A DNA stretch of 64,000 nt from Thermomonas brevis (GCF_014395425.1 NZ_CP060711.1:992001-1056000); one strand, 5' to 3'; shown: positions 32,439 through 40,556, counted from the first letter of the stretch. Made by a program: numbers and translations. The notes: generated by a model from the letters alone, not told the origin.

Positions 32439-32510
32439 GTCCCCGAATCGCGGCATGTTCATCGCGGTTGTGGCATACAGGACACCCAATCACCGCACGG
32501 TGCCATCGCC

Positions 32511-32939
32511 ATGATCCGCATCGCCACGCTCCTCGCCCTTGCCCTGCTGACCGGCTGCGCCAGCGCGTCGCAGGATCCCGCCCCCGCCGCCTCTCCAGCC
32601 GCAGACGCTCCCGCGCAAGCCGCTGCCGGTGAGGCGCGCATATTGACGCTCGGCGTCGGCGAATCGGCCGCGTTGGCCGATGGCAGTCGCCTGACCTACC
32701 GGCAGCTGGTCGACGATTCCCGCTGCGCACCCGATGTCCAATGCGTCTGGGCCGGCGATGCGGAGATCCTGCTGCGCTGGCAACCGGCCAAGGGCGGCGG
32801 CGCAAGCGAGGCGTCGCTGCATACCAGCCCGCTGCAGGGCAGGCAGACCGAGGCAGTCTTCGGCCCGCACCGCGTCCATCTGGAAACGCTGGAACGCGGC
32901 GTCGCCCCCAAGGCCACCCTTCGCATCAGCGGGCATTGA
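32511..32939 (+). CDS. Small hypothetical lipoprotein
   Basis: A 142-residue protein with lipobox LLTGCAS near residue 16 and a low-complexity Ala/Pro linker (about 23 to 42), followed by a compact domain with two cysteines (about 63 to 70, CAPDVQC). The function is not known to me. It ends 13 bases before the stop of the converging integrase gene. Confidence 0.75.
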   Translation: MIRIATLLALALLTGCASASQDPAPAASPAADAPAQAAAGEARILTLGVGESAALADGSRLTYRQLVDDSRCAPDVQCVWAGDAEILLRWQPAKGGGASEASLHTSPLQGRQTEAVFGPHRVHLETLERGVAPKATLRISGH

Positions 32940-32952
32940 TTTCCCGCGAGCC

Positions 32953-33990
32953 TCAGCGATCCAGCGGGCTGGCGACGCCGTTCGGTCCACGGTTGAGGAC
33001 GTGGGTGTAGATCTGCGTCGTCGCCACGTCCTTGTGCCCCAGCAACTCCTGGATGGTGCGGATGTCGTAGCCCGCCTCCAGCAGATGGGTAGCGAACGAG
33101 TGCCGCAGCGTATGCGCGGTGACATGCTTCACTAACCCGGCGCGATCGCGCGCGCTTTTCAACGCGCGCGACACGAACTCCGCATCGACATGGTGCCGGC
33201 GCTCGCGGTCGTCGCGCTGATCCAGCGAGCGCTTCCGCGCCGGGAACACGTATTGCCATCCGAACTCGGCGGCGGCATTCGGATATTTCCGCGCCAACGC
33301 GTAAGGCAGCCACACTGCCCCGAATCCCAAAGCCAGATCGGCGGCATGCAGGACGCGGGCACGCTCGATCTCAAACTGCAACGGCTCCACCAGACTGCGC
33401 GGCAAGATGGTGCGCCGGTCCTTGCCGCCTTTTCCGTCCCGCACCGTGATTTCCCCGCGAGCGAAATTGACATCCTTCACCCGCAGGCGCAGGCATTCCA
33501 TCAACCGCATCCCGGTGCCGTACAGCACGCTCGCCAGCAGCCACGCCCGCCCATCCAGTTGCGCCAACAGGCAACGCACCTCATCCCGCGCCAAAACGAC
33601 GGGCAATTTCCGCGCCCCTTTCGCCCGAACCACCTCCTCCATCCATTCCAATCGCATCCGCAACACGTCGCGATACAGAAACAGCAATGCCGAGAGCGCC
33701 TGATTCTGGGTCGAAGGCGCAACCTTTCCCTCCACCGCCAGTCGGCTCAGAAAAGCCTCCACCTCCCGGTGCCCCAACTCCTCCGGATGCCTCAGATGGT
33801 TGGCCAGGATGAACCGCTTGATCCAGCCCAGATACGCCGTCTCGGTGCGAATACTGTAGTGCCGGACACGCAAAACCCTGCGAACATCGGCGACCAGCGC
33901 TGAAATGCGCTCAAGCTGGCTTTCGTTTCCCTGCCAGCCAGGCTCTGCCACACGGGTGGCATACTCCGGGCTTTCGATGAGATAAAACAT
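32953..33990 (-). CDS. intI: Integron integrase IntI
   Basis: A tyrosine recombinase that excises and inserts cassettes by recombining folded single-stranded attC with attI. With the start [14 protein letters not shown] at 33990 it has 345 residues and all catalytic residues: Arg162, His293, Arg296, His319 and Tyr328. The integrase-specific extra motif is present near 230 to 250 ([19 protein letters not shown]), which separates IntI from XerC/D. A GTG start at 34083 would add 31 residues. The frame is intact, so the integron may be active. It faces away from the array as usual. Confidence 0.95.
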   Translation of the reverse strand: MFYLIESPEYATRVAEPGWQGNESQLERISALVADVRRVLRVRHYSIRTETAYLGWIKRFILANHLRHPEELGHREVEAFLSRLAVEGKVAPSTQNQALSALLFLYRDVLRMRLEWMEEVVRAKGARKLPVVLARDEVRCLLAQLDGRAWLLASVLYGTGMRLMECLRLRVKDVNFARGEITVRDGKGGKDRRTILPRSLVEPLQFEIERARVLHAADLALGFGAVWLPYALARKYPNAAAEFGWQYVFPARKRSLDQRDDRERRHHVDAEFVSRALKSARDRAGLVKHVTAHTLRHSFATHLLEAGYDIRTIQELLGHKDVATTQIYTHVLNRGPNGVASPLDR

Positions 33991-34094
33991 GGTGCTTGGC
34001 CTTCGTGGGATAGGAAGAAGAGCGTGTCGCTCGGCCTCCCCACGATCCAGAGGTAAACTGCTGATTTGAAGGTGAGTCTTCACCTACGGCCCAG

Positions 34095-34154
34095 TTGGCG
34101 AAGATGAATGTCTTGGGCTTATTTCTTATATTCATCAACTACTAGTTGTTATGC
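34095..34154 (+). other. Predicted attI site
   Basis: The region between intI and the first cassette. A core GTTATGC at 34148 to 34154 marks the insertion point; the same core variant follows attC 14 and attC 54. The 13-base palindrome CAACTACTAGTTG (34136 to 34148) abuts it and could supply the inverted integrase-binding boxes. The outer limit is a guess. Confidence 0.65.
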
Positions 34155-34157
34155 GTC

Positions 34158-34523
34158 ATGTTGAGTGAACAGCAAATTGAAGCAAATAGAGATGCTTTGT
34201 TCGAGACAGCTCGGCACCTCAATGGCCCGCAGATTGGAGGTATGGTTTTTCACGCAAAAGTACCTGTCTGCCTGTTTATTGGAACTGATAAGATCGTTGA
34301 TAAACAGATATATTTGGTTAGATTTGTACATGACAAGAATTGGCCAAAGCTCCAGATAGACAACTTAGATAGCGTGAATTTCCATACTGAATTTTCAGTA
34401 GCTTGGCAGCACATGAAGTTCAATGCGGAAAAGGCGTTGTTGATAGTTAAAGGCACGAGCGATAGAGTGCCAATCGGTTACAAGCTACATCTTCATGTTC
34501 GTGGCAAGAGAGCTATCGCGTGA
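34158..34523 (+). CDS. Cassette 1: hypothetical protein
   Basis: A 121-residue cytoplasmic protein beginning MLSEQQIEANRDALFE, four bases after the attI core. I do not recognise a family. As the first cassette it is the one best placed for expression from an integrase-side promoter, and the most recently inserted. Confidence 0.75.
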   Translation: MLSEQQIEANRDALFETARHLNGPQIGGMVFHAKVPVCLFIGTDKIVDKQIYLVRFVHDKNWPKLQIDNLDSVNFHTEFSVAWQHMKFNAEKALLIVKGTSDRVPIGYKLHLHVRGKRAIA

Positions 34524-34524
34524 C

Positions 34525-34584
34525 GCATAACAATTCATTCAAGCCGACGCCGCTTCGCGGCGCGGCTTAATTCAGGCGTTAGGC
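34525..34584 (+). repeat. attC 1
   Basis: Cores GCATAAC and GTTAGGC, outer arm pair ATT/AAT. Like most sites here it folds as ATT, bulged C, AAGCCG, bulged A, a 6-base arm, loop TTC and the matching arms. Confidence 0.95.
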
Positions 34585-34621
34585 CCACAACCAACGCTCC
34601 AAAGCGATCTGCCAAAAAACA

Positions 34622-34921
34622 ATGGATCACTCCCTGCAAATCATCGCGCCAGGCCCTCGGCCACCCTACTTTCAGGTTGCCGAGCACCTGTGGGGCGTCG
34701 GTTGCAATATAGACTCTGACGGCAACAGCGTCACCCCAGAGGATCACCAATGGACAGAGCTAACCGTTTGCTTGCGCAGCAATCCGGGGCAACGGGTGGA
34801 CATAGACCCACTTTCCAATGATCCTTTGATTCTGGTGGTTCGCTCTTCGGATCAATCGCTTTGCTGGCAGACAGCGGAGTTCATCACTTCTGTCTCTGGC
34901 GGCGAGATCCGGCGGGCCTAA
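34622..34921 (+). CDS. Cassette 2: hypothetical protein
   Basis: A 99-residue soluble protein starting MDHSLQIIAPGPRPPYFQ. No family recognised; size and composition resemble orphan immunity-type proteins. Its stop codon TAA is supplied by the 5' core of attC 2. Confidence 0.7.
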   Translation: MDHSLQIIAPGPRPPYFQVAEHLWGVGCNIDSDGNSVTPEDHQWTELTVCLRSNPGQRVDIDPLSNDPLILVVRSSDQSLCWQTAEFITSVSGGEIRRA

Positions 34922-34975
34922 CAATTCATTCAAGCCGACGCCGCTTCGCGGCGCGGCTTAATTCAAGCGTTAGGT
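34916..34975 (+). repeat. attC 2
   Basis: Cores GCCTAAC and GTTAGGT, arm pair ATT/AAT. Confidence 0.95.
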
Positions 34976-34980
34976 TGCTT

Positions 34981-35280
34981 ATGAAAGTTTCAGGCCATTT
35001 CGTCCCAATTGCCGGAGGCTTGTCGCTTCTGCTTCTGCAATGTGCATTGTCTTGGCTTGTTCCTTGGTTTGGAGCAATTTCTTTTCTTCTTACAGGGCGA
35101 TTCCTTCAGTTCGCGCAAGGATCAAGTTCAATCTTTGCTTATCAAGCGGGAGAGTGGCTGCTCTTCACTCATGCAGGCTGGCTCATAGCCTTCATTGGAT
35201 GGTTCTGTATCTGGTCATGCTTGGCTTATGCGTTATTCTCACTCAACCAGTTGCAACGCGGTCGCAGCTGCGCAACCTAA
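34981..35280 (+). CDS. Cassette 3: small membrane protein
   Basis: A 99-residue protein starting MKVSGHFVPIAGG with about three membrane segments. It is nearly identical to cassette 14 (39452). No known family. The stop lies in the attC core. Confidence 0.75.
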   Translation: MKVSGHFVPIAGGLSLLLLQCALSWLVPWFGAISFLLTGRFLQFAQGSSSIFAYQAGEWLLFTHAGWLIAFIGWFCIWSCLAYALFSLNQLQRGRSCAT

Positions 35281-35334
35281 CAATTCGTTCAAGCCGACGC
35301 CGCTTCGCGGCGCGGCTTAACTCAGGCGTTAGGG
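35275..35334 (+). repeat. attC 3
   Basis: Cores ACCTAAC and GTTAGGG, arm pair GTT/AAC. Confidence 0.95.
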
Positions 35335-35339
35335 CGCGC

Positions 35340-35714
35340 ATGATGTACGTCATAGCCATTGCTCTTTTCTTGCCTTTCCTCGCCATCGCGTTTGGCATCA
35401 CGTTTATCGTGGCTTGCCTTACACGGGGCTTGAGTCGGAGCGCATGGATCGCGCTGATTGTGGTTGTTTCAACACTGCTCATAACACCCACGATGGGTCC
35501 AGCCACAATTGCTGTTGTGCCAGTAACCTTCGGGTGGCTCCTGATTCCATCTATCGCAACTGGGTCGTGGTCAGAGCTCGGAGGCTGGCTGGCGATGTAT
35601 CCCATGTGGCACGCGTTCGCGTTCCCGGTGACCGCTGCCCTTTCATACTTGGTGCTACGCAAGGTGCGCCCTAACAATTCATTCAAGCCGAAGCCACTTC
35701 GTGGCTCGGCTTAA
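35340..35714 (+). CDS. Cassette 4: membrane protein with attC-encoded tail
   Basis: A 124-residue protein starting MMYVIAIALFLPFLAIAFG with about four membrane segments. Its frame passes through the attC 5' core and ends inside attC 4, adding the tail NNSFKPKPLRGSA. Confidence 0.7.
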   Translation: MMYVIAIALFLPFLAIAFGITFIVACLTRGLSRSAWIALIVVVSTLLITPTMGPATIAVVPVTFGWLLIPSIATGSWSELGGWLAMYPMWHAFAFPVTAALSYLVLRKVRPNNSFKPKPLRGSA

Positions 35715-35728
35715 TTCAGGCGTTAGGC
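35669..35728 (+). repeat. attC 4
   Basis: Cores CCCTAAC and GTTAGGC, arm pair ATT/AAT, inner arm changed to AGCCAC/GTGGCT with pairing kept. Confidence 0.93.
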
Positions 35729-35731
35729 CTT

Positions 35732-36040
35732 ATGTCTCGATTCTCGCAACTTGAAACAAATCTCCGCAGAGCGGGTTACGTGCTCTTGGCTGAGGTCTTG
35801 GGTGGCGTGGCCCTCGGCATACTGCTCTCGCACCTCGGTCACGGGATAGAACCGGCCATACTTTTTGTTTGGATCGCCAATTTGCCAGCAGCTTGTTTCC
35901 TGGCAAAGGCAGCCAGGCTCCAAGGACGTAACGCTTGGCTGACGGGCTTGACCTCACTGCCTCCGCTGCTGGCTGTAGTGAACTTTTGGTTGCTATGGGC
36001 CACTTCCAGCTTGTATCGTCCTGGCAGGCTTCCTGGCTGA
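35732..36040 (+). CDS. Cassette 5: small membrane protein
   Basis: A 102-residue protein starting MSRFSQLETNLRRAGYV with three likely membrane segments. The ATG lies three bases after the attC core, so AGG of that core may act as ribosome-binding site. No family recognised. Confidence 0.75.
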   Translation: MSRFSQLETNLRRAGYVLLAEVLGGVALGILLSHLGHGIEPAILFVWIANLPAACFLAKAARLQGRNAWLTGLTSLPPLLAVVNFWLLWATSSLYRPGRLPG

Positions 36041-36041
36041 G

Positions 36042-36101
36042 GCCTAACAATTCATTCAAGCCGACGCCGCTTCGCGGCGCGGCTTAATTCAGGCGTTAGG
36101 C
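36042..36101 (+). repeat. attC 5
   Basis: Cores GCCTAAC and GTTAGGC, arm pair ATT/AAT. Confidence 0.95.
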
Positions 36102-36117
36102 CAAAGAGGGAGACTCC

Positions 36118-36378
36118 ATGATTGACACTTCAAACATCGACATCGCAATCACCATGACGGACGACGATTTCATTGCTATTGCCGAGCAAGGGGACGCTGG
36201 GCCAATCATCAACGTAGTAGAAGTTAAAGATCGTGGCTGGGCAATATACGGGCCAAGTGGCGTTTATGCGGCTGATGGCGTACGCACATATTCTGACCTC
36301 GCAGAGGTTCATCGCCTCATATCGGGCTGGGGCATCAAGCAGTTCGTTCAAGGTCAGGTTGTACTCGCACTCCCGTGA
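36118..36378 (+). CDS. Cassette 6: hypothetical protein
   Basis: An 86-residue acidic soluble protein starting MIDTSNIDIAITMTDDD, preceded by the ribosome-binding site AGGGAG. No family recognised. Confidence 0.8.
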   Translation: MIDTSNIDIAITMTDDDFIAIAEQGDAGPIINVVEVKDRGWAIYGPSGVYAADGVRTYSDLAEVHRLISGWGIKQFVQGQVVLALP

Positions 36379-36382
36379 TTTG

Positions 36383-36442
36383 GCCTAACAATTCATTCAA
36401 GCCGACGCCGCTTCGCGGCGCGGCTTAATTCAGGCGTTAGGC
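36383..36442 (+). repeat. attC 6
   Basis: Cores GCCTAAC and GTTAGGC, arm pair ATT/AAT. Confidence 0.95.
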
Positions 36443-36662
36443 CACTCAAAGCAAACACATTGGGAAATAGCTCGCTTTCTTGCCGTTGTCATTCGGCGGC
36501 ATAGCAATTCCAAGGTTCATCTCACTTTTCTTCGTTGCGACTCCCAGCGCTACGGCGCAGCACAAAGCGGCCGCGCCTCCGCCTTCGTCATATCTCGCTC
36601 GTTCCAAGAACCAGATCAGCAGTACACTCGGGCCAGGTCATTCGCCATCATCAAGAGCAGTG
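36443..36662 (+). other. Cassette 7: non-coding, family A
   Basis: No convincing ORF. The 3' half matches the family A block (CTACGGCGCAGCACAAAGC, then CAGTACACTCGG and GTGGCC); the 5' half is divergent. Confidence 0.8.
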
Positions 36663-36722
36663 GCCTAACAATTCATTCAAGCCGACGCCGCTTCGCGGCG
36701 CGGCTTAATTCAGGCGTTAGGC
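36663..36722 (+). repeat. attC 7
   Basis: Cores GCCTAAC and GTTAGGC, arm pair ATT/AAT. Confidence 0.95.
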
Positions 36723-36947
36723 CACTAAAAGCGAGTGCACTGTATTGGCACTTTGCGCGCTCTTGCTGCTCTTACTATCCACTGCCGCAACCGTCAGATT
36801 TGTCGCTCGTTGCTTCGCCGCAGTTCGCTGCGCTACGGCGCAGCACAAAGCAGCCGCGCCTCCGGCTTCGCAATGTCTCGCTCGTTCTTCAAGAGCAACA
36901 ACCGCAGTACACTCGGACCAGGTCATGCACCGTCGGCAAGAGCCGTG
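36723..36947 (+). other. Cassette 8: non-coding, family A
   Basis: Family A. The hairpin GCTGCGC-TACG-GCGCAGC is longest here, with a 7-base stem closed by a C(TACG)G tetraloop. Its 5' part is shared with cassette 25. Confidence 0.8.
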
Positions 36948-37007
36948 GCCTAACAATTCGTTCAAGCCGATGCCGCTTTGCGGCACGGCTTAACTCAGGC
37001 GTTAGGT
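36948..37007 (+). repeat. attC 8
   Basis: Cores GCCTAAC and GTTAGGT, arm pair GTT/AAC, inner arm TGCCGC/GCGGCA, loop TTT. Confidence 0.94.
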
Positions 37008-37028
37008 GCCGCTGGAAGATTTTCGCCA

Positions 37029-37328
37029 ATGAAAGGTCGGCTACTTATAGCACTCTGCTTCCTACTGTCTGCCGCGCTACTCGGCTGTGACGACGGCTAT
37101 CTGCGTGGCTCTGTTGCCCCATCAAAAGATGGTCGCACGTATCTGATCGTTGCTGATGACAATGGAGGCGCTTGTGGCCCGCTGCTCCTTGACGGAAAAC
37201 CATGGCCTTACAAGATCAATCAGCCTGGTCTCGTATCGTCTGGGAGGCACAGGATTGAATGTGGTGGCTGGATCGAGTTTGATATCCCTCAGGGTGTTGT
37301 CTTCAGGTTCGACTATTGGGGGCCATGA
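37029..37328 (+). CDS. Cassette 9: predicted lipoprotein
   Basis: A 99-residue protein starting MKGRLLIALCFLLSAALLGCDD; the lipobox cysteine is near residue 20. The rest is a small beta-rich domain ending FRFDYWGP. No family recognised. Confidence 0.8.
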   Translation: MKGRLLIALCFLLSAALLGCDDGYLRGSVAPSKDGRTYLIVADDNGGACGPLLLDGKPWPYKINQPGLVSSGRHRIECGGWIEFDIPQGVVFRFDYWGP

Positions 37329-37334
37329 GGCGGC

Positions 37335-37394
37335 ACCTAACAATTCATTCAAGCCGACGCCGCTTCGCGGCGCGGCTTAACTCAGGCGTTAGGT
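37335..37394 (+). repeat. attC 9
   Basis: Cores ACCTAAC and GTTAGGT. The outer arms are a mixed ATT/AAC pair, with one A-C mismatch. Confidence 0.94.
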
Positions 37395-37400
37395 GGCGGA

Positions 37401-37802
37401 ATGAGCAATCTCGCACTCGTAATAGGCAACACGTACTACCGTGTCACTTATGCGGACCGCGACTTGACCATGCCAGGTGTCGAGCCATTGGTGTATATCG
37501 GTGATGGCACTGGCGAGACTGGTGAGCCTTTCCATGCGTTTCAGGACACAGTCTCGTATGTTCGCTATGGGTCACGCTTTGCGCCCGGCTCAACTGAACG
37601 GGACGACCTGCTTGTCTACTTTCTTCCTTCGAGCGAGATCGGGGTAGACGTTGTTGATCTCAGGCGTGTCCAGAGCTTGTCCAAGACTGCATTGAGCGTG
37701 CAACTTCAACAGGGTGGCCAGTTCTCCCCGTCGTGCGTGACGGGTGGTCCGCCGCCACCTAACAATTCGTTCAAGCCGATGCCGCTTCGCGGCACGGCTT
37801 AA
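37401..37802 (+). CDS. Cassette 10: hypothetical protein with attC-encoded tail
   Basis: A 133-residue soluble protein starting MSNLALVIGNTYYRVTYAD, preceded by GGCGGA. The frame runs into attC 10 and adds NNSFKPMPLRGTA. No family recognised. Confidence 0.75.
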   Translation: MSNLALVIGNTYYRVTYADRDLTMPGVEPLVYIGDGTGETGEPFHAFQDTVSYVRYGSRFAPGSTERDDLLVYFLPSSEIGVDVVDLRRVQSLSKTALSVQLQQGGQFSPSCVTGGPPPPNNSFKPMPLRGTA

Positions 37803-37816
37803 CTCAGGCGTTAGGC
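37757..37816 (+). repeat. attC 10
   Basis: Cores ACCTAAC and GTTAGGC, arm pair GTT/AAC, inner arm TGCCGC/GCGGCA. Confidence 0.95.
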
Positions 37817-37819
37817 CGC

Positions 37820-38113
37820 ATGACACTACTCGCAATCCCAGCTGGATCCATTCTGATTCTGATTGCAATCTCGTTGCTCTTTGTAAAACGCCCAGCAAGC
37901 GGAACGAACTGGCCATCCTTCATTGCAAAATGCTTGCTGTTCGCCACGTTGGTTCTGTTTTCATGGGCATGGCAATACAATAAATTCTTGAACAAACATG
38001 GTGCGTACAACTTCAGCCAAACACATGGCGGCATGCTTGAAACCGCATTCCACATCATCATGCTTGCGGTCATCTTCGTATTCTTGTGGCGGCACCATAA
38101 TGCAAATGACTGA
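37820..38113 (+). CDS. Cassette 11: small membrane protein
   Basis: A 97-residue protein starting MTLLAIPAGSILILIAIS with three likely membrane segments and a histidine-rich end (WRHHNAND). The ATG is three bases after the attC core. Confidence 0.75.
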   Translation: MTLLAIPAGSILILIAISLLFVKRPASGTNWPSFIAKCLLFATLVLFSWAWQYNKFLNKHGAYNFSQTHGGMLETAFHIIMLAVIFVFLWRHHNAND

Positions 38114-38125
38114 CCATCGCGTGCG

Positions 38126-38185
38126 GCCTAACAATTCATTCAAGCCGACGCCGCTTCGCGGCGCGGCTTAATTCAGGCGTTAGCT
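38126..38185 (+). repeat. attC 11
   Basis: Cores GCCTAAC and GTTAGCT, arm pair ATT/AAT. Confidence 0.94.
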
Positions 38186-38200
38186 GTCACAGGATGCATC

Positions 38201-38617
38201 ATGGTCGTTGATCCTCAAGAAATCTGGCGCGACTACTATTTTCGCAAGCGCATGCAGCGCACACAGGAAGCCGCAGGCGTTTGGCGAACACTCGTCTTGG
38301 CCGGTGCAACACAAGACACGGTTTTAGCCATTGACTTCGTACACATAGGTGCCAACCGCGATGGGATTGACTCTCTCGCTCAGCAGCTATCGGAGAACTA
38401 CGCCGTTAGTGTTTCACCCAATGGTGCTGGATATTGGCTAGCAGCAGGCACAACCCGCCCTTCTGGAGTTGTTCTAACGCAAGACGAACATGTTGCTTGG
38501 GTTCAATTTATGTGTGATGTGGCTCAGTCGCATAGCTGCGTATTCTCAACCTGGTCTCTAGAGGCACCATCTATTGGCGCTGTTGCTCGCAGTGAGAGTG
38601 TCGCGAGTGACAGCTAA
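38201..38617 (+). CDS. Cassette 12: hypothetical protein
   Basis: A 138-residue soluble protein starting MVVDPQEIWRDYYFRKRM. It seems to be two alpha/beta halves with the conserved-looking core YWLAAGTTRPSG. No family recognised. Confidence 0.75.
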   Translation: MVVDPQEIWRDYYFRKRMQRTQEAAGVWRTLVLAGATQDTVLAIDFVHIGANRDGIDSLAQQLSENYAVSVSPNGAGYWLAAGTTRPSGVVLTQDEHVAWVQFMCDVAQSHSCVFSTWSLEAPSIGAVARSESVASDS

Positions 38618-38671
38618 CAATTCATTCAAGCCGACGCCGCTTCGCGGCGCGGCTTAATTCAGGCGTTAGCC
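38612..38671 (+). repeat. attC 12
   Basis: Cores AGCTAAC and GTTAGCC, arm pair ATT/AAT. Confidence 0.94.
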
Positions 38672-38674
38672 CTC

Positions 38675-39385
38675 ATGAAGGTTGTTATCGACAAATCGTT
38701 TCTTCAAGGAAAGTGCTCAGAACAACTTGCACTAGATCAAGACAGATTTGATTTTGTGATCACAGAGAGCTTGCTCTACGAGATATGCAAGACCAAAACC
38801 CGCCACAGAAAATCAGCTGCGCGAAAGCTTCTTTCTCTGCCCAACAACGTGTACTACACCTCTGTCGCCAAAGTTCTGGCTTATGAAGCAGAGACTTCTG
38901 TTGCATTCCAAGCTAGTCAGCTTTCCCCTCAACCACCTAACATCTCACTCCTCGAAGATCTTGCATCGAACAGCAACCTAACGACTGAAATTTATCGCTC
39001 AATAGAAACTACGGATCGGTTCTATCAGGATCTATATGCCGCTTATATTCCTCATCTAGAAGCTTGGAAAAATCAAACAATCGAAAGTGGAATTTCAGCC
39101 ATAAGGCGATCCTCAGCCGCGAACTTTCCGACCCATGATATCGATAACACCTGGGGAACTTACAGTCTGATCGCGTGCCTCAGATATTACGCAGAGAGCA
39201 TATTCTCTCGCTATCAACCAAAAAAATTATATGGCAATCCACCCTTACGTTTACTGCATGACTTGATTGATCTCGATTACGCGGTGTTAGCAATCGTATG
39301 TGGCGGAATAGCTACTCGCGACAAACCGCTTATCAATTGTCTAAAGAACGTATGCGGCAAGAATCATCCTGAGATTATCCAGTGA
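38675..39385 (+). CDS. Cassette 13: PIN-like domain protein
   Basis: A 236-residue protein. The opening MKVVIDKSFLQGK, the segment FDFVITESLLYEI and the late DYAVLAIVCGGIATRDKPL place acidic residues where PIN-type nucleases bind metal. There is no adjacent antitoxin, which argues against a standard VapC. It could be a solitary RNase or a defence effector; the PIN assignment is by eye. Confidence 0.7.
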   Translation: MKVVIDKSFLQGKCSEQLALDQDRFDFVITESLLYEICKTKTRHRKSAARKLLSLPNNVYYTSVAKVLAYEAETSVAFQASQLSPQPPNISLLEDLASNSNLTTEIYRSIETTDRFYQDLYAAYIPHLEAWKNQTIESGISAIRRSSAANFPTHDIDNTWGTYSLIACLRYYAESIFSRYQPKKLYGNPPLRLLHDLIDLDYAVLAIVCGGIATRDKPLINCLKNVCGKNHPEIIQ

Positions 39386-39386
39386 G

Positions 39387-39446
39387 GGCTAACAATTCAT
39401 TCAAGCCGACGCCGCTTCGCGGCGCGGCTTAATTCAGGCGTTAGGT
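39387..39446 (+). repeat. attC 13
   Basis: Cores GGCTAAC and GTTAGGT, arm pair ATT/AAT. Confidence 0.94.
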
Positions 39447-39451
39447 TGCTT

Positions 39452-39751
39452 ATGAAAGTTTCAGGCCATTTCGCCCCAATTGCCGGAGGCTTGTCGCTTT
39501 TGCTTCTACAATGTGCATTGTCTTGGCTTGTTCCTTGGTTTGGAGCAATTTCTTTTCTTCTTACAGGGCGATTCCTTCAGTTCGCGCAAGGATCAAGTTC
39601 AATCTTTGCTTATCAATCGGGAGAGTGGCTGCTCTTCACCCATGCAGGCTGGCTCATAGCCTTCATTGGATGGTTCTGTATCTGGTCATGCTTGGCTTAT
39701 GCGTTATTCTCACTCAACCAGTTGCAACGCGGTCGCAGCTGCGCAACCTAA
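39452..39751 (+). CDS. Cassette 14: small membrane protein, duplicate of cassette 3
   Basis: A 99-residue protein starting MKVSGHFAPIAGG. It differs from cassette 3 in two residues that I see (Val8 to Ala, Ala to Ser in FAYQ). Its attC differs slightly in sequence from attC 3. Confidence 0.75.
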   Translation: MKVSGHFAPIAGGLSLLLLQCALSWLVPWFGAISFLLTGRFLQFAQGSSSIFAYQSGEWLLFTHAGWLIAFIGWFCIWSCLAYALFSLNQLQRGRSCAT

Positions 39752-39805
39752 CAATTCGTTCAAGCCGACACCGCTTCGCGGCGCGGCTTAACTCAGGCGT
39801 TATGC
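39746..39805 (+). repeat. attC 14
   Basis: Cores ACCTAAC and GTTATGC, arm pair GTT/AAC, one inner mismatch (CACCGC/GCGGCG). Confidence 0.93.
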
Positions 39806-40020
39806 GCGGGCAGGCAAAAGTCGCATTGTCTTGCGCAAGCTTGCCAGCATCCGAACATCCAGCCAGTCGCATATCCCGCTCGGCCACGCACTGCATCGTG
39901 CAAAAGAGCCAAGTTCATACCCGCCCACCATCAATGACCTTCGTCTGGTGATTCCTCGCGTACCACTTCCCGCTGGCTCAAGATCACTTCAGCAGCTTGC
40001 TTCACCGGTTGTCGCAGGCT
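39806..40020 (+). other. Cassette 15: non-coding, family C
   Basis: About 215 bases without a credible ORF, starting GCGGGCAGGCAAAAG and ending in CAGGCTGCATAAC. It is closely similar to cassette 55. Both follow a site with the rare GTTATGC core. Confidence 0.75.
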
Positions 40021-40080
40021 GCATAACAATTCATTCAAGCCGACACCGCTTCGCGGTGCGGCTTAATTCAGGCGTTAGCC
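40021..40080 (+). repeat. attC 15
   Basis: Cores GCATAAC and GTTAGCC, arm pair ATT/AAT, inner arm CACCGC/GCGGTG with pairing kept. Confidence 0.94.
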
Positions 40081-40094
40081 ACTCATGGGGAACT

Positions 40095-40502
40095 ATGGAC
40101 ACTCAAGCAATTTTTTGGATCGTGCTTATTGTCATTGCCTTCGGCGTAATCGCATTGTTGGCAATTTACAAATTCGGGCATTCCTTATTTGGTCGCTTCT
40201 TTGCGCGTGAGTGGCCTGACTTCTTCATGCACTATCGGCATGGACCGCAACCATTGCCAGCACGATCAGTCGTTGATCTGATTACCGATTTCAGAGAGAG
40301 GCGTAACGACTTCTGGCTCGCCTACGGTCAAATCGTAATTGCCTTGATCATCGCCGTTCTTCTCACAGTATTGCTACTCACCAAAACGATTTCAGCTGAG
40401 GCTGGCCTTCCAATTCTGTCGGCGATCTCCGGATTTGCCATTGCCAAAGGCACTACCGCAGCTCGAGTTCGTGCGCCCGATGACACGCCGGATCGTGGCT
40501 AA
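40095..40502 (+). CDS. Cassette 16: membrane protein, identical to cassette 31
   Basis: A 135-residue protein starting MDTQAIFWIVLIVIAFG with membrane segments at about 5 to 27 and 80 to 100 and a cytoplasmic central part. It matches cassette 31 base for base as far as I can read, attC included. The stop lies in the attC core. Confidence 0.8.
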   Translation: MDTQAIFWIVLIVIAFGVIALLAIYKFGHSLFGRFFAREWPDFFMHYRHGPQPLPARSVVDLITDFRERRNDFWLAYGQIVIALIIAVLLTVLLLTKTISAEAGLPILSAISGFAIAKGTTAARVRAPDDTPDRG

Positions 40503-40556
40503 CAATTCATTCAAGCCGAACCCGCTTCGCGGGTCGGCTTAATTCAGTTGTTAGGC
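40497..40556 (+). repeat. attC 16
   Basis: Cores GGCTAAC and GTTAGGC, arm pair ATT/AAT, inner arm ACCCGC/GCGGGT, unusual CAGTT before the 3' core. Confidence 0.93.

Noticed and set aside
36130..36351. Minus-strand ORFs starting MNELLG inside many cassettes
   Set aside because: They start within the attC repeat (complement of AACAATTCATTC) and run antisense to the cassette gene, so they recur wherever attC does.
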